Source: Acholoe squamosa
Taxonomy: Eukaryota; Annelida; Polychaeta; Phyllodocida; Polynoidae
NCBI GenBank assembly: GCA_949317995.1
Contig: OX439045.1
Coordinates: 7,559,674 to 7,623,673 of the forward strand
Length of the DNA: 64,000 nt
Direction of reading: 5' to 3'
This document shows positions 1-11,595 of the stretch, piece after piece (the stretch's first letter is position 1; every line of letters begins with the position of its first letter). Made by a program: the position numbers and the translations under genes. The notes below the pieces were generated by a model. That model was not told where the DNA came from. It made no database searches and saw only the letters and a list, made by a program, of their open reading frames with translations.

Positions 1-1369
1 AGCACCATACTTGAATGTCCACTTGTGAGCACCAAAAGGTACAAGTTATAGCTACATGAAAAGAAAGGACTGGAAACAAGGGCATTTTTAGCCAGCTCTT
101 CCTTTTACTATAGGAGCAACACCCTTCTGCAATCATGCCGACCAGTTGGCATGATGCGTTTGTGGCACTGTTGGCATCTAAAGGCTGAAAGTCAACATTA
201 GAAGTAATACATGTCTGGAATACAAGGTTGGGTCTGTGACCCCGATGTTTGTTAGGACTATTTGTTAACTGAACTACCCCAAATATCGTAGCCTCAGTGC
301 AACAAGGTTGTATCTGCATATCTTAAGTTTGGCAAAGTACTATCTATATAGCTCACAGTTGACACGGACTTATTGTATTGGGACAAAAGGATCATATATC
401 ATGGACAGAGGTTCAATACTTTCATGGTAGCTAGATAAGGGTCAATAGATGTTAAAACAGAAGAAAAGTCAATTTGGCCAAAATGTCAGTTACAACCTTC
501 TTGCACTGAGGTGACAATATTAGGTGTGTCTTATGCACGAGGATATACTCCAACTGAGTAATGACAGGTCCATGCTCATCGGACTTCAGCTTTTGCCGAC
601 AAAATCGGTTCCGGGCCAAAGAAAATCGTCAGACTGCTGGACGGAATGTCTGACTGCAATCACTGGACCTTGGTATACATTTCGCTTTTTTACGCTTGCA
701 AATTATTAAGATTTCTACAGCCTAAAACAAAAGGTGTTAAAATATCAAGGTCATGAATTCTTGTTTTTTATTACTTCTTTCCTGACAATTGTAATCTTGA
801 GATATTAGGTCCTGCTGAAATCAATTCCAGTCTACGGAACTCACAGGACCGAATGGCCTGTGAGGGGAAAAACCTTTTGTACAAACTGCATACTGAACAA
901 ATCATTTATAAGAGCAGTCTCCATGCTCTATGCAGGACCTGCTGCATTTTCATAGGACTGGATACCAAACTCGATGCTTGTGGACTATATGGATACTAGG
1001 TTAGATAGTAATCTCCCTCTTTTGTTAAAGACATTGCCTGTTTGATACCAATAGTGGAACCTATTAGAGAAGATCCGATTGACACCCCTGCATTTTCGCA
1101 TAAGGTGCTATCTTGATACAACATTTAGCCCAGAAGACCTATCAATCTGCCCTGAATTTAAATTGCTCATAACTTTGGTTCTAATAGGAATACATCAGAA
1201 ATTCCTTCACTGTTAGAAATCTGCCAGGATGTCATGCCAGACCAGTGAACATTTAGCCGGACATTGCCCATGTCCAGCAGGGTTTCAAAAAGACTGGCGT
1301 TAAAAGGCATTTTTGAGTCTAAAACCTTGTAAAACTGAACAATGAACCACCATTATTGTATTTCAAGAG
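1..1369. other. gene-free stretch with a dispersed repeat fragment
   Basis: I see no convincing exon or RNA gene. About 580-890 resembles segments at 44450-44640 and 46080-46380 (same orientation) and the inverted block at 4660-5070. Shared landmarks are 'ggaccttggg'-like wording and a segment ending near 'accgaatagcctg'. It is an interspersed repeat of unknown class. Confidence 0.5.
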
Positions 1370-1520
1370 AAGTAAGTACCAGGGAGAAATGAACCCATAG
1401 GAGAACTAAGTACCAAGGAGAAGTGAACCCATAGGAGAACTGGGTACCAGGTCGAAGTAAACCCATAGGTAAAGTGGATACCAGAGAGAGGTGAACACCA
1501 GTCAATAGTAAAACCCACTG
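1370..1520 (-). repeat. short inverted array of the 34-bp repeat family
   Basis: About four degenerate units containing 'gtaccaaggagaagtgaacc' and variants. The reverse complement matches the unit of the large minisatellite at 3369-4220 (ggttcacttctcc...ggtac). This is therefore a small array of the same family in opposite orientation. The short ORFs read on the minus strand here are repeat artefacts. Confidence 0.6.
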
Positions 1521-2934
1521 GAGACCACCAAAAATCAAAATTAACTGCAGACTGATGGACGTCAGTCACTGATGGATGGCGTAGGGAAAGTATCCTTAGG
1601 GTCCCCGGCTTTAAAGTTTGTGGACATGGAAGCGCCACTATAAATGATCAGAGTCCAACTACGTCGTAATCTTGAAGATATGTGGTTTTATTGAGTAAGT
1701 ACATCTACATCAATAAGTGACTACCTGGAGGCGACTGATGTTACTGGTGTTACAACTGAATGCAACTGATGTCAGTGAGTGACTTCCAGTAGCTGCTCCA
1801 GGGTTTATATCCCAACCCTGGAGGAGCACAGGAAGCCAGTGTCTCCATGGTGACCGGTGGGTAATAGTTTACATATACTAAACATGGCATTTCTTTGGTG
1901 GAGTGGCTTACATAACAATGGTACATGGATGCTGATTGGCTAGACTAAGCTTTCACAAGCCGCAGGGAGTGCAGTGAAGCGGGCCTGAGGCATGAAAGAG
2001 GTTGTACCTAATGATTTAATAATTATGAAAATATATATATATTAATATGTGAAAGCTGCCGCTGTCGGTGCTTTCTGACTTAAGTTCATATTTGGTAATA
2101 AGGTGGAACTTATGCTTGGCATTCATGAGGTGGTTATACGTCTGGCTTTCATAAAGTTTATGCTGGTGGGGCGGTGCCAGCATTATTGATGGATTAATAA
2201 AGTCCATATTCCATCTGTTACATGTTTTACATGATAAATCATAATATGAAGAGTTTGGTTCCAAAACGCAGCAAATCCATTCCAGGTTTTGAGTATGTAC
2301 CCATCTTTCTTGCAGTGTCCTGATAACCACACTTGTTGATAAAAATCACTGATTATTTGTATTTAACCATCTCTCACCTCTCAGCTTTTGAATTTTTGGT
2401 CTCTTTTTTTCAAAATGGCGTTTATTGTGTTTTGGAACCAAACTCCTCATATATACAAGTATCAATTATATATTCTTATTATCGGTTTCATCATTCGTAT
2501 CTGTCCTTATTATGTACTATTTACCATCTCAGTGGTTATAATCAATTCATACATAATATAATATCACATATTAATATTGATAAACATACTTCTTACATAA
2601 TAATACCATTAACGGTCATAGATAGCTGGTGGTGGCAGATAGTACGGCGACAAGTTCTATTAGAGCTTGGAGTTTGTTATAATTGGTTCCTAATTGACCC
2701 CAAATCTTTTAAATTCCATTATCACATCACAATGGGGGCCAAAGGGCAGGCATCACCTCCTGACCTTATTTGTAGTCATGTGACCATTATGGGCTGTCAC
2801 GGGACTGATGCATGTCATCAATGTACTGTCCCCTGCCTCAAAGCAGCTGACTGCGCCATCACCGGCATGCTTCAGGCACACTACAACTGTTCCTCAGAGG
2901 GCTGGATTTATCGGGATAAGGTATGCACTTCTCC
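1521..2934. other. no gene seen
   Basis: AT-rich sequence with no domain-bearing ORF, no tRNA-like structure and no repeat that I could pair elsewhere in the window. The ORFs of 104 and 222 codons show no recognisable motif and have the composition of translated noncoding DNA. Confidence 0.5.
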
Positions 2935-3368
2935 GTGGTACTCAGATCTCCCAGGGGCTCACTGCTCTGTGGTACTCTGGAGGCTGTTGCGAAAAGATTG
3001 AGGTGTTGCTTTCCAGGGTAGGTACGTCACTTCCCAGGTTCCTCCTCTACTTAACCACTCAATATCACTTCCAACACTGTAGTCCAGAAGTAGTCACTTT
3101 CCCGCAAATCAAGCTATGTTGCGAAAAGTGGTCACACCTAAGTGCTTCCCAGACTGCCCACACCTACATACTTATTCGACAGAGTGTAGGAAGCAACTTC
3201 CAGTTGAGGGGTTGTTACTAACCACTACTTGACCACTTCTGGACCACTTCTGTTGGGAAGTGCCATTTGGCAATGTATTAGAGAAGAGACTACCAAAGAT
3301 GAGTGCCTTCCGTTTTTGTAAGTACACCTCCGACAGAAGTGACTTCCAAGGGTTTAGCAAAAGCCACC
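2935..3368 (+). repeat. dispersed repeat, copy 1 (partner at 46395-46760)
   Basis: About 400 bp match 46395-46760 in the same orientation, with many single-base differences. Shared segments include 'gttgcgaaaagattgag', 'gtagtccagaagtagtcact' and 'ccagttgaggggttgttact'. In this copy the right end runs straight into the 34-bp tandem array; in the other copy it does not. It looks like a mobile unit with a variable tandem-repeat core. I do not recognise the family. Confidence 0.6.
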
Positions 3369-4220
3369 AGATCTCCCAGAGGTTCACTTCTCTGTGGTAC
3401 TCAGATCTCCCAGAGGTTCACTTCTCTGTGGTACTCAGATCTCCCAGAGGTTCACTTCTCTGTGGTACTCAGATCTCCCAGGGGTTCACTTCTATCTGGT
3501 ACTCAGATCTCCCAGGGGTTCACTTCTCTGTGGTATTCAGATCTCCCAGGGGTTCACTTCTCTGTGGTACTCAGATCTCCCAGGGGTTCACTTCTCTGTG
3601 GTACTCAGATCTCCCAGAGGTTTACTTCTCTGTGGTACTCAGATCTCCCAGAGGTTCACTTCTGTGGTACTCAGATCTCCCAGAGGTTCACTTCTCTGTG
3701 GTACTCAGATCTCCCAGAGGTTCACTTCTCTGTGGTACTCAGATCTCCCAGAGGTTTACATCTCTGTGGTACTCAGATCTCCCAGGGGTTCACTTCTCTG
3801 TGGTATTCAGATCTCCCAGAGGTTTACATCTCTGTGGTACTCAGATCTCCCACAGGTTCACTTCTCTGTGGTACTCAGATCTCCCACAGGTTCACTTCTC
3901 TGTGGTACTCAGATCTCCCAGAGGTTCACTTCTCTGTGGTACTCAGATCTCCCAGAGGTTCACTTCTCTGTGGTACTCAGATCTCCCAGAGGTTCACTTC
4001 TCTGTGGTACTCAGATCTCCCTGGGGTTTACTTCTCTGTGCTTCTCAGATCTCCCAGGGGTTCACTTCTCTGTGGTACTCAGATCTCCCAGAGGTTCACT
4101 TCTCTGTGGTACTCAGATCTCCCAGGGGTTCACTTTTCTGTGGTACTCAGATCTCCCAGAGGTTCACTTCTCTGTGGTATTTACTTCTCCTGGGATTCAC
4201 TTCTCCATGGTACTCACTTC
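3369..4220. repeat. 34-bp minisatellite, about 25 units
   Basis: The unit 'agatctcccagaggttcact' continues with 'tctctgtggtactc'. Successive starts at 3369 and 3403 give a period of 34. Variants swap gagg/gggg, and one unit near 3660 has lost 2 bp. Because 34 is not a multiple of three and the unit lacks forward stops, all three forward frames stay open for about 290-330 codons. The resulting repeat peptides are artefacts of composition, not evidence of a gene. The last units degrade into 'cttctcctgggattcacttc'. Confidence 0.9.
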
Positions 4221-4439
4221 TCCAGTAATCATTGGGAATGGGAATGCACCATTATTTTGACACATCTTTTTTACAGTGTACAGTTTTGTGAGTATTCTTT
4301 ATAATGTCTTGTTCTATTCCATCCTTACTTCTGATTTCATTCAATTTTGTGCTTTCCCAATTCATTATAACTCATTGATTTGTTTTGCCGCTAACATAAT
4401 TATAAAGCACCAATGTCACTTAAAAGATGTCTTCGATAA

Positions 4440-5070
4440 CCAATAAAGGAAAGGGCAGGTTTTGTTAAGCAAAATTGGAAAGGTAAAACAAATCTTTGAT
4501 ATACTTGACTTGAAGATTCAGGCCATCTAAAGGACTGTGTTGACTGGCATAAGTAAATATGAAATTCACCCAAATACACCTGACAGTAGGCAAACATGGG
4601 GTTGGAGGGGGATGTGTGTACATGGATGCAAGGTAAGTGTAGGGTAGGTATGGAGTGCATGCGAAAAGTTTTTCCCCTGGCAAGCCATTTGGTCCTTCAA
4701 ATTTTACTCTGCCGGCCCAGATTGATTTTGGCAGGACGAAATACCTCAAGAGTATTATTGTCAAGCAAAATAAGTAATGATAAGCAAAAATTGACCCATC
4801 ATTTCAAGTTTTTCCCCTCGCAAGCCATTTGGTTCTTCAAATTTTACTCTGCCGGCCCAGATTGATTTTGGCAGGACAAAATACCTCAAGAGTATTATTG
4901 TCAAACAAAATAAGTAATGATAAGCAAAAATTGACCCATCATTTCAATAATTTAATTCTTTAAATTTTACAATAATGCCTTTTGTTTTAAGCTGTAAAAA
5001 GTAGGCAAGCAACTTCTGCTGGCCTGGTAGAGATTTTGCTGGCAAAAGCCAATTTTCAACCAAGATTCTC
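4440..5070 (-). repeat. dispersed repeat with an internal 140-bp tandem pair
   Basis: Two tandem units start at 4667 and 4807 (period 140), each beginning 'agtttttcccc' and ending near 'cccatcatttcaa'. They are nearly identical. In inverted orientation the block is related to 740-890 and 46250-46380, which share the word pair 'gattgattttggcagga' / 'acctcaaga'. It is part of the same interspersed family, locally duplicated. Confidence 0.65.
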
Positions 5071-5270
5071 TGTCGTTTGATATTGTGCAGTGTGCACCTG
5101 TTATATCAGCTAGTTACATGTAGGTCATATAGTATTCAATATATGGGGCATCATAGTTCTTAATCAGTGTCTTACAAGCAGTTTCCAAGAACCTAGATTC
5201 TACAAGTCAACTGTTAAATGTATATATCATATATATTTCAATATATTTCTGTTCAATGATGTTTAGATAA

Positions 5271-5526
5271 CCCTTTAAGGGCTGCTGATGCATTAATGCA
5301 TCATGTCTCTTGGTCATGATGATGCACCAATGAAGTGCTGGTGAGTTTGCTCACCAGCACTTCATTGGTTCAGAATACCGACCCTGCAGGAGTTTGTGTA
5401 TCAATCCCATAGGGTCGCCATGAAGCATGAATGTGGCAAGTTACTCCCCAGAGCTGCATTTATGCATCATAAGTTGACATGGTCCAATGAGCATGATGCA
5501 TTAATGCATCAGTGACCCTTAAAGGA
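5271..5526. mobile_element. TTAA-type foldback MITE, family 1
   Basis: Terminal inverted repeats begin 'ccctttaagggctgctgatg' at the left and end '...gtgacccttaaagg' at the right, flanked by ATAA/TTAA-like target sites. An internal perfect palindrome (arms 5327-5345 and 5350-5368, built on 'ccaatgaagtgctggtgag') makes it a strong foldback structure. Related copies occur at 50586-50805, 57905-58149 and, broken, near 47960-48235, 51790-52140, 52795-52930 and 58500-58680. No coding capacity. A piggyBac-like TTAA target choice is inferred from the flanks of the better copies. Confidence 0.7.
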
Positions 5527-5899
5527 TTAATTGGGATTTGAACACCCTCTTACTTTCCTGACACTGCAGTTCCACCGGTAACTCATTCTACAATTAATAG
5601 CCCTTATACACCGGACTCCTGTGATATAACTCCACCTTAGGTCTAATCACTTTCAGCTTAATTCTACCTTCATTACACAATTGTCTCGCTGGTACTAGAT
5701 ATAGTAGGTTCTAATAGTGTTGAGCTTAATCATACATTATATATGCAGTAAAGCTCTTTCCCCCTTTGTTTTAAGGTGGATGGCGGTGGGGATTTCCTAA
5801 CATTTTCAAATCGTGAGGTGGTGTGTAGTGGTGCCCTCTGCAAAGCAATAACGGAGTCAATGCATAACTATCGACTACACCCAACATCCTTGGCTAATA

Positions 5900-6829
5900 T
5901 GACGTACCATTTTATTATGCCATAAACTGTAACATATGATCGTATTAATGCATGAAAATATGAGGCATTAATACATATAACTCCATATGAGCATTCATGC
6001 TCCACTGCACACCAGCTATGTCAATATATACATAAGTTATAAGACCAAAGGAACCGACCTAATGGTCCACCGAGCACCGCAGACTGCCGTCACGGGTGTC
6101 TGAGCACCAAAGACTGAACAATGGGTTACCTAAGGGACAACGTTGTGAACTTCCAGCGGCTCTAGAGCCACCCCACGGCCGCCCAGGTCAAATATGAAAG
6201 TAGTTATGTAATTGCCATAATAAGACGGTCAAAATGAGCTTAAGATAAAGGCTCTACTTGCATTATTAAGAAAGTTATGCAACCGAGACTGTTTTGAGCT
6301 CCGAATGCGCCACAGACAAACTAACGCAAGTTACGCGCCTAAAAAGCGGGGAGTGGTAATTTGACATATTCACCTCTAAGCATGCTCTAAACGCATAAAC
6401 AGCAGAGTTATGAGGGTCTGAACATGCCAAACCAACCAAGACAATGGGGGCGCTGGGAGGCTCATGGGGGCGTCCTATGCACCCCAATTGACATGAAAGA
6501 CTCCCCACTAACAACCAGAGACAGGAGCAGATGCTACTGGCTCCAGTCAGTCTGGAGGGCCAAGGTAGGGTAAGGGTACTTATACCCCTGGTGGGCACCT
6601 CTTGAAATCAGAATCTCCAGAACCACCACTGAAGTAACATCTCCAGTCCAGCTCTCCTGCTACCTGCTATAGCTCTGCACTCTGTTGGGTTAGACTATGC
6701 CAGACAGGCATAGGACTACACCCACTGGTGGCCAGAGGCTATCTTCTACCAGTCAACTACCAGAGGGTAAAGTTACACATTTATATTATCCCTCTAAGCA
6801 GCAGGTCAGGAGCTAGGTGTGGGAACCCA

Positions 6830-6883
<54 letters not shown>

Positions 6884-6955
6884 TATCATCATCATTATTA
6901 CACAGGTGGAGTGGAACATAACCTCATACTTTATAACCAATTGTATAATTACTGT
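5900..6955 (+). repeat. Gypsy-A 5' LTR (3' edge probably truncated)
   Basis: It begins TGACGTACC and matches the sequence starting at 15563 with few differences until 6955/16700, where both copies read ...ataattactgt and then diverge. An LTR should end in CA; this one does not. The shared part therefore probably stops at a deletion that removed the true LTR end together with the primer site and gag. 'cttataccc' near 6570 is a weak TATA-like candidate. Confidence 0.85.
6831..6898 (+). repeat. (ATC)n microsatellite inside the 5' LTR
   Basis: About 17-20 near-perfect ATC triplets. The corresponding place in the 3' LTR holds (ATT)n instead. Translated in the pol frame it gives a run of histidines, which is not a real protein feature. 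Confidence 0.95.
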
Positions 6956-8392
6956 ATCAATGTAAATCTTTATGATGTTTCAGATGTACAATGTTTGGTT
7001 GATACAGGTGCTACTATCACCTGTGTCAGGCAAGTCTTCTTCATGGACCTCCAAAAGAGATTCCATATCCAACTAAGGAAGTCAAAAATCAACATCCATT
7101 TGGCAAATGGATCAGTGTGTCATGTTAGACATTCAGCTATGCTGAATTTCAGAATCCAAGGTGTCAGATTCCAATACCAATTTGCTGTAATTTCCAACCT
7201 CACACAGCCCATTGTTCTCGGCACAGATTTCTTAAGCACTACAAAATCCCAAATTGAATTCAATGTTGATCCTGAACAAATTCTGAAACCCATTAGGGCA
7301 GTGAGGGATTTTACCATCCCTCCATTCTCTGAACTTGCAGTATTGGGTAAGTTCACATCTACTCAATCACTGCAAGGCAAAACTGGAGTAGTAGATAACC
7401 TCCAGATAAATAACAATGCCCCATATCTAGTTCAAAGGGCAGCAGTAACCCCCAGGGAAAATAACAAACACCCCCTAGTGTTACTTAACACCAGCAGGTG
7501 CCCACATAAAATCAAAAAGGGTGCCATCATAGCTCTATTTCAGGAAGTCAAAGAATCTGATTTAGAAAAACCCCAACAGGTGTCAGACACTACCCCACAC
7601 ACTGATCAATCCATCTCAGCCATATGGTATGAGGATGAACCTTCATTCAGTCACACAGACTCAGACTGTGAGTCTACATATGCTGACCCTGAACCTAACT
7701 CAATCAGACTCTCTGAAATAGCAGCTATACATAGTGAGGCACATGACCTCGAGCCAGAATTGGAAGAGAATATTCCACCAAAATCTGTGCTCACATCAAA
7801 AGATCAGCATGATAGGTTAGAATCACTGCTGACCAAACATGTTGATATATTTGTAGGAAAAGATGGAGACATGGGGCTACACACCTGTATACCCACTCTG
7901 TACATGTATGTAAAACCTGAAGCAGTACCATGTCATTTCCTACCCTATAGACAAACACCAGAAAAACAGGTCGCAATAGGGGAAGAATGTGAAAGGCTAG
8001 TACAGCAGGGGATTCTCAGAGAATGTGCTGAGAGCCCCTGGGCATCTAGATCCTTTTTAGTACAAAAGGCATCGGGAGGCCATAGGCTCGTAACAGATTT
8101 TCATCATCTGAATACAATCAATCAAGCCTTATCTACACCCCGGGCCGATGACACTCTAGACATGATAGGGTCACTCAGACCAAGAGTATTCAGTAAGCTA
8201 GATGCCCAACAGGGATTTTTTAAAATTCCTATAAGAGAGGAGGACCAGCTCAAAACCGCATTCATAGCAAATGACAAAAAATATGTCTACCAAAGGATGC
8301 CGATGGGACTTGCTCTGGCCCCTGCGGGATTTTGCCGTCTAGTAACATTGATTCGAACAAACTCAAATAGAAATGTGCCCTACCATACCTAG
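6956..8392 (+). pseudogene. pol: Gypsy-A pol, part 1: protease and N-terminal reverse transcriptase
   Basis: The open frame begins upstream inside the LTR, so the first codons are not genuine. Retropepsin is visible near 6990-7230, with the active-site motif LVDTGA and the downstream 'VLGTDFL' flap/dimer segment. After a linker rich in acidic and polar residues, RT starts near 7800 with 'FLPYRQTPEK', 'GILRECAESPWAS' and 'KLDAQQGFFKIPI' (palm motif A, with the catalytic aspartate) followed by 'PMGLALAPAGF' (motif B). The frame is lost between about 8345 and 8390, just before the catalytic YLDD block, which continues in another frame. Gag would normally precede the protease and is absent. Confidence in the family is high. 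Confidence 0.9.
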
Positions 8393-9450
8393 ATGACATA
8401 TTGGTATTATCACCATCCATCGAACGACACTTCCATGACCTGGAAGATGTTTTCAACAGCTTAAGAGTTGGTAAACTCAAATTGAAGAAATCAAAATGTG
8501 AATACTTCATAGACAGAATAGACTTCTTGGGAATGAGAGTCACACCCATGGGACTACAGCCATCTCCCACAAAGGTAGAATCAAACAATACTTTCCCAAC
8601 ACCAAAATCAGTAAAAAATGTCAGATCTTTCACAGGACTATGCCAATACTTCAAGAAGTTTATTAAAGGTTATGCCCAAATTGTCAAACCATTGTACGAT
8701 CTACAAACACATCTCAAAGCATTTGTCTGGACAGAGGAAGCAAATAATGCTTTCAAAGCATTAAAGCATGCCCTCTGTACCAATGCTCTTCTCAGATATC
8801 CAAACTATGAGAAAGAGTTCAGTTTGGCAACTGATGCTTCCAATGTGAGTTTAGGAGCTGTACTCTCACAGAGAAATAATGAAGGAGTGCTCAGACCAGT
8901 AGCCTTTGCAGGTAGAACCCTCTCCAAACATGAGAGAAATTACAATACCACAGAGAGAGAACTACTGGGAGTACTGTATGGAGTATTACTCTTCAGACAC
9001 TACCTAGAAACTAGACACTTCCAATTATACACAGACCATGCAGCCCTAATAGCACTATTAACCAATACAGGACTCACACATAGATGGGCCAGATAGCCCC
9101 AAGACATACAACAATTCTCATTCAGCATTCAACATGTGAAGGGTGATGATAACACACCACCAGATGCTATGTCTAGAAGAGAATACCCAGATTCTGGACC
9201 CATGACTAACCCTCCACCCCCACCAAGGAGAGTTAGAGCAGCCAGTAGAACCAAGTTTGCAAAGGTAGCAAAGAAAATACCATTCAAAAGGGATGATCCA
9301 CCCAACACCATTGAAAGACCAGAGACACCCATTAGGGGTATCTTGAAACAATCTACACACTATGTGTTTTGCCATTGTGAGAGAGAATACTCACAACTCT
9401 TTCCAGATAATGACTTCAAGCCTATTGAATTCACTCAATCAGATGAATAG
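8384..9450 (+). pseudogene. pol: Gypsy-A pol, part 2: RT palm/thumb and RNase H
   Basis: It starts with the catalytic motif YLDDILVLS and continues with the conserved 'FLGMRVTPMGLQP' and 'SFTGLCQYFKKFI' segments of gypsy RT. RNase H follows with 'ATDASNVSLGAVLSQ' (first catalytic D), 'RNYNTTERELLGVLYG' (the E) and 'LYTDHAAL' (second D), then a 'DAMSRREY'-type end. An in-frame TAG at 9094-9096 interrupts it where related pols usually have tryptophan. A proline-rich linker ('PPPPPRRVRA') leads towards integrase. The frame shifts both at its start (before 8400) and after 9450. Confidence 0.9.
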
Positions 9451-9490
9451 TCGATGAAAAGAAAAAGAAAGACACAGAATAAAACAACAT

Positions 9491-10935
9491 GTGCTAGACA
9501 TAAATCAATTGCTGGATCAGATTCCTGACACATCCATCTCAGGTACAAACCTTGGATTGGAGCAAAGGAAGGACAAGGAACTATTGCCCCTCATACAATA
9601 TCTTGAGGATAAGACCTTGCCTGCACCAAAAACACAAGGAAATAGAATCATCAACCAAGGCCAGACATACACCTTGGTAAATGGTACATTAGTCCTTATA
9701 TGCCCCATAAATTGGAGGAAAACCAATACCGTACCACTTCAAATCGTTATACCACAGCAATGGCTAACAAGTACACTACAGTATTTCCATGATTCACCTA
9801 CTGGTGGCCATCTTGGCTCAAGTAGGATGATGTCAGCACTCCGACCTAGGGTATATTGGAAGTCTATGCTAGCAGACACAACCAAATATGTTTCCACCTG
9901 CCACACTTGCCTCACAGCAAAAAGGCAAGTACACTCACATAAAACACCAATGACAGTGAGAGATTACATGGCTTCACCAATGAAGTTCCTGAATCTCGAT
10001 TCAGTGGGACCACTTCCCACAACTGCCAGGGGAAACAAACATATACAAGTCTGCATAGATTATGCTACCAGGTATGCAACAGCTTGGGCTACTACTGACT
10101 TAAAAGCTGAAACAACAGCAGCAGAGTTCTACAAGAATATAGTTTGTCATCATGGAACAACAGCTACTCTCCAAACAGAAATAAGCATAAATTCTCCTCA
10201 CAGTACAGGCCTCAAAGCAATGGCCTCGTAGAGAGATTCAATGCTAGCATCGGCACAGCTCTCTGAGCATTCTGCTCAAAGCATCAAAACAATTGGGACT
10301 CATTTGTTGAACCCATAACCTTTGCATTAAACAACACTGAATCCCAAACCACAGGATTCACCCCTTTCTTCCTACTCCATGGAAGAAACCCAGCCACCCC
10401 AATGGACTTAGGGCTGGGAATACAAGAAGACATATCCACTGTAGCAGACCATGTAGCTAACATGATAACAAATTAAGATACCTCTAGGAGGAAAGCTATA
10501 CAAAGGGTCGCCAAGCTACAGAAGGAAAGGAAGGATAGATATGATAAGAAACTTACACCACAGGAAATCAAGGTCACCGACATGGTGTACCTCAACATAC
10601 CAAGAATCCTGACCAACACAGAGTGTAAGAAGCTTCAACCCCTTTTTATGGGACCATATGTTGTAGTAGGTAGACCTAGGACACCAATAAAACTTAGACA
10701 CCAATCTACTGGTGGCCAGACCTGTACACATAGACAGACTGAAAAAGGTTGTAGCTGTCAGGAACAATGAATTTGCACACAGGCTTATTCCACATGAAGG
10801 CAAATACTACAACAAAATTGTAAGGAACAAAAATGACCCCCTTTCAAGAGAAACCACAGGTAAAGGCCCTATTAAGCTTAGGCCTGCACACCACATGTTA
10901 AGAAAAACATCTAAATGTGGTGCAGTTTCAAGAAA
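9491..10935 (+). pseudogene. pol: Gypsy-A integrase (damaged)
   Basis: The N-terminal zinc-binding HHCC part is visible: 'FHDSPTGGHLG' supplies the histidines and 'CHTCLTAK' the cysteines. The catalytic core has its first aspartate in 'LDSVGPLP' and the 'DYATRYATAWA' strand. After 'HHGTTATLQTE' the reading breaks. The block that should contain the second aspartate is largely deleted, and the glutamate block ('SNGLVERFN' in another frame, about 10215-10245) follows after a frameshift. The C-terminal GPY/F-type motif is seen at about 10640 ('LQPLFMGPYVVV'). Loss of the second catalytic residue implies an inactive enzyme. Confidence 0.85.
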
Positions 10936-11595
10936 TTAGAAACATATTGAGATACCTAAAGAACATAAGATTTTCAAAATTTATTACAAATTCTTTTCAA
11001 CCACACATAAGCATGTGTGACTGAAATTGGATTAAGCAGTCTATAGAGATCAATTGACCGTATAAGCTACCCTCAGACAACTGTCTAGATGGTCATGAAT
11101 GGCTGTCCTAGATGACAGGAGGAGCTAATTACCAGTACAGAGATTACACAATAGACACCCACAGTAGCAGACACTGGAGATTAGGTGCACCTGCTCCAGA
11201 GAAACAATACCAGGCCCACAATGGATGTGGGTAAGGTAGGCTACATAGGAAGCACTGTGGACCATAGCCCACCATCAGTCTTCATCCAGCTGCAGTCTGG
11301 AACACAAGTCTACAGGACCCCACTTGGGAACTAGCCAGCCCACTTCTCCATCAGGAGAGACTGCACTAGGATAAAGAACACACCTACTTCACCTTCAACC
11401 TGACCTTACCATTTATTGGTCAATCTCTATAGACTCACCGGACATATTGCCAAGACAGCTTAAACTTGCAAAGGTACAGTTTGAACCACTTAATTTAAAG
11501 TGTTACACCATACACTTAGACTTTACCAGCACCAAAATACTACAAATTTGACAAGACTTTAAACAGCAAATTTATTATTGCTTTACACAAGCATA
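10936..11595 (+). other. Gypsy-A pol-env spacer
   Basis: No ORF. From 10944 onward it is shared with the composite element on the other strand (reverse complement of about 32000-32602). The unit inherited together in both elements is therefore this spacer plus env. It presumably holds the splice acceptor for an env mRNA, but I cannot pick one from sequence. Confidence 0.6.

Noticed and set aside
3260..4304. Three long overlapping repeat proteins over the minisatellite
   Set aside because: They arise from the 34-bp period in three frames, with no codon bias, signal or domain.
5772..5899. A second family-2 TTAA MITE left of Gypsy-A
   Set aside because: Only a left-end-like 'ttaaggtggatggcggtgggg' is present; no matching right end was found on either side of the LTR element.
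6275..6598. 107-codon minus-strand ORF in the 5' LTR (and the 90-codon one in the 3' LTR)
   Set aside because: Lies in LTR sequence, differs in frame between the two LTRs and has no domain.
6831..6898. Polyhistidine tract as part of a pol protein
   Set aside because: It is the (ATC)n microsatellite of the LTR read through in frame; the LTR is not coding.
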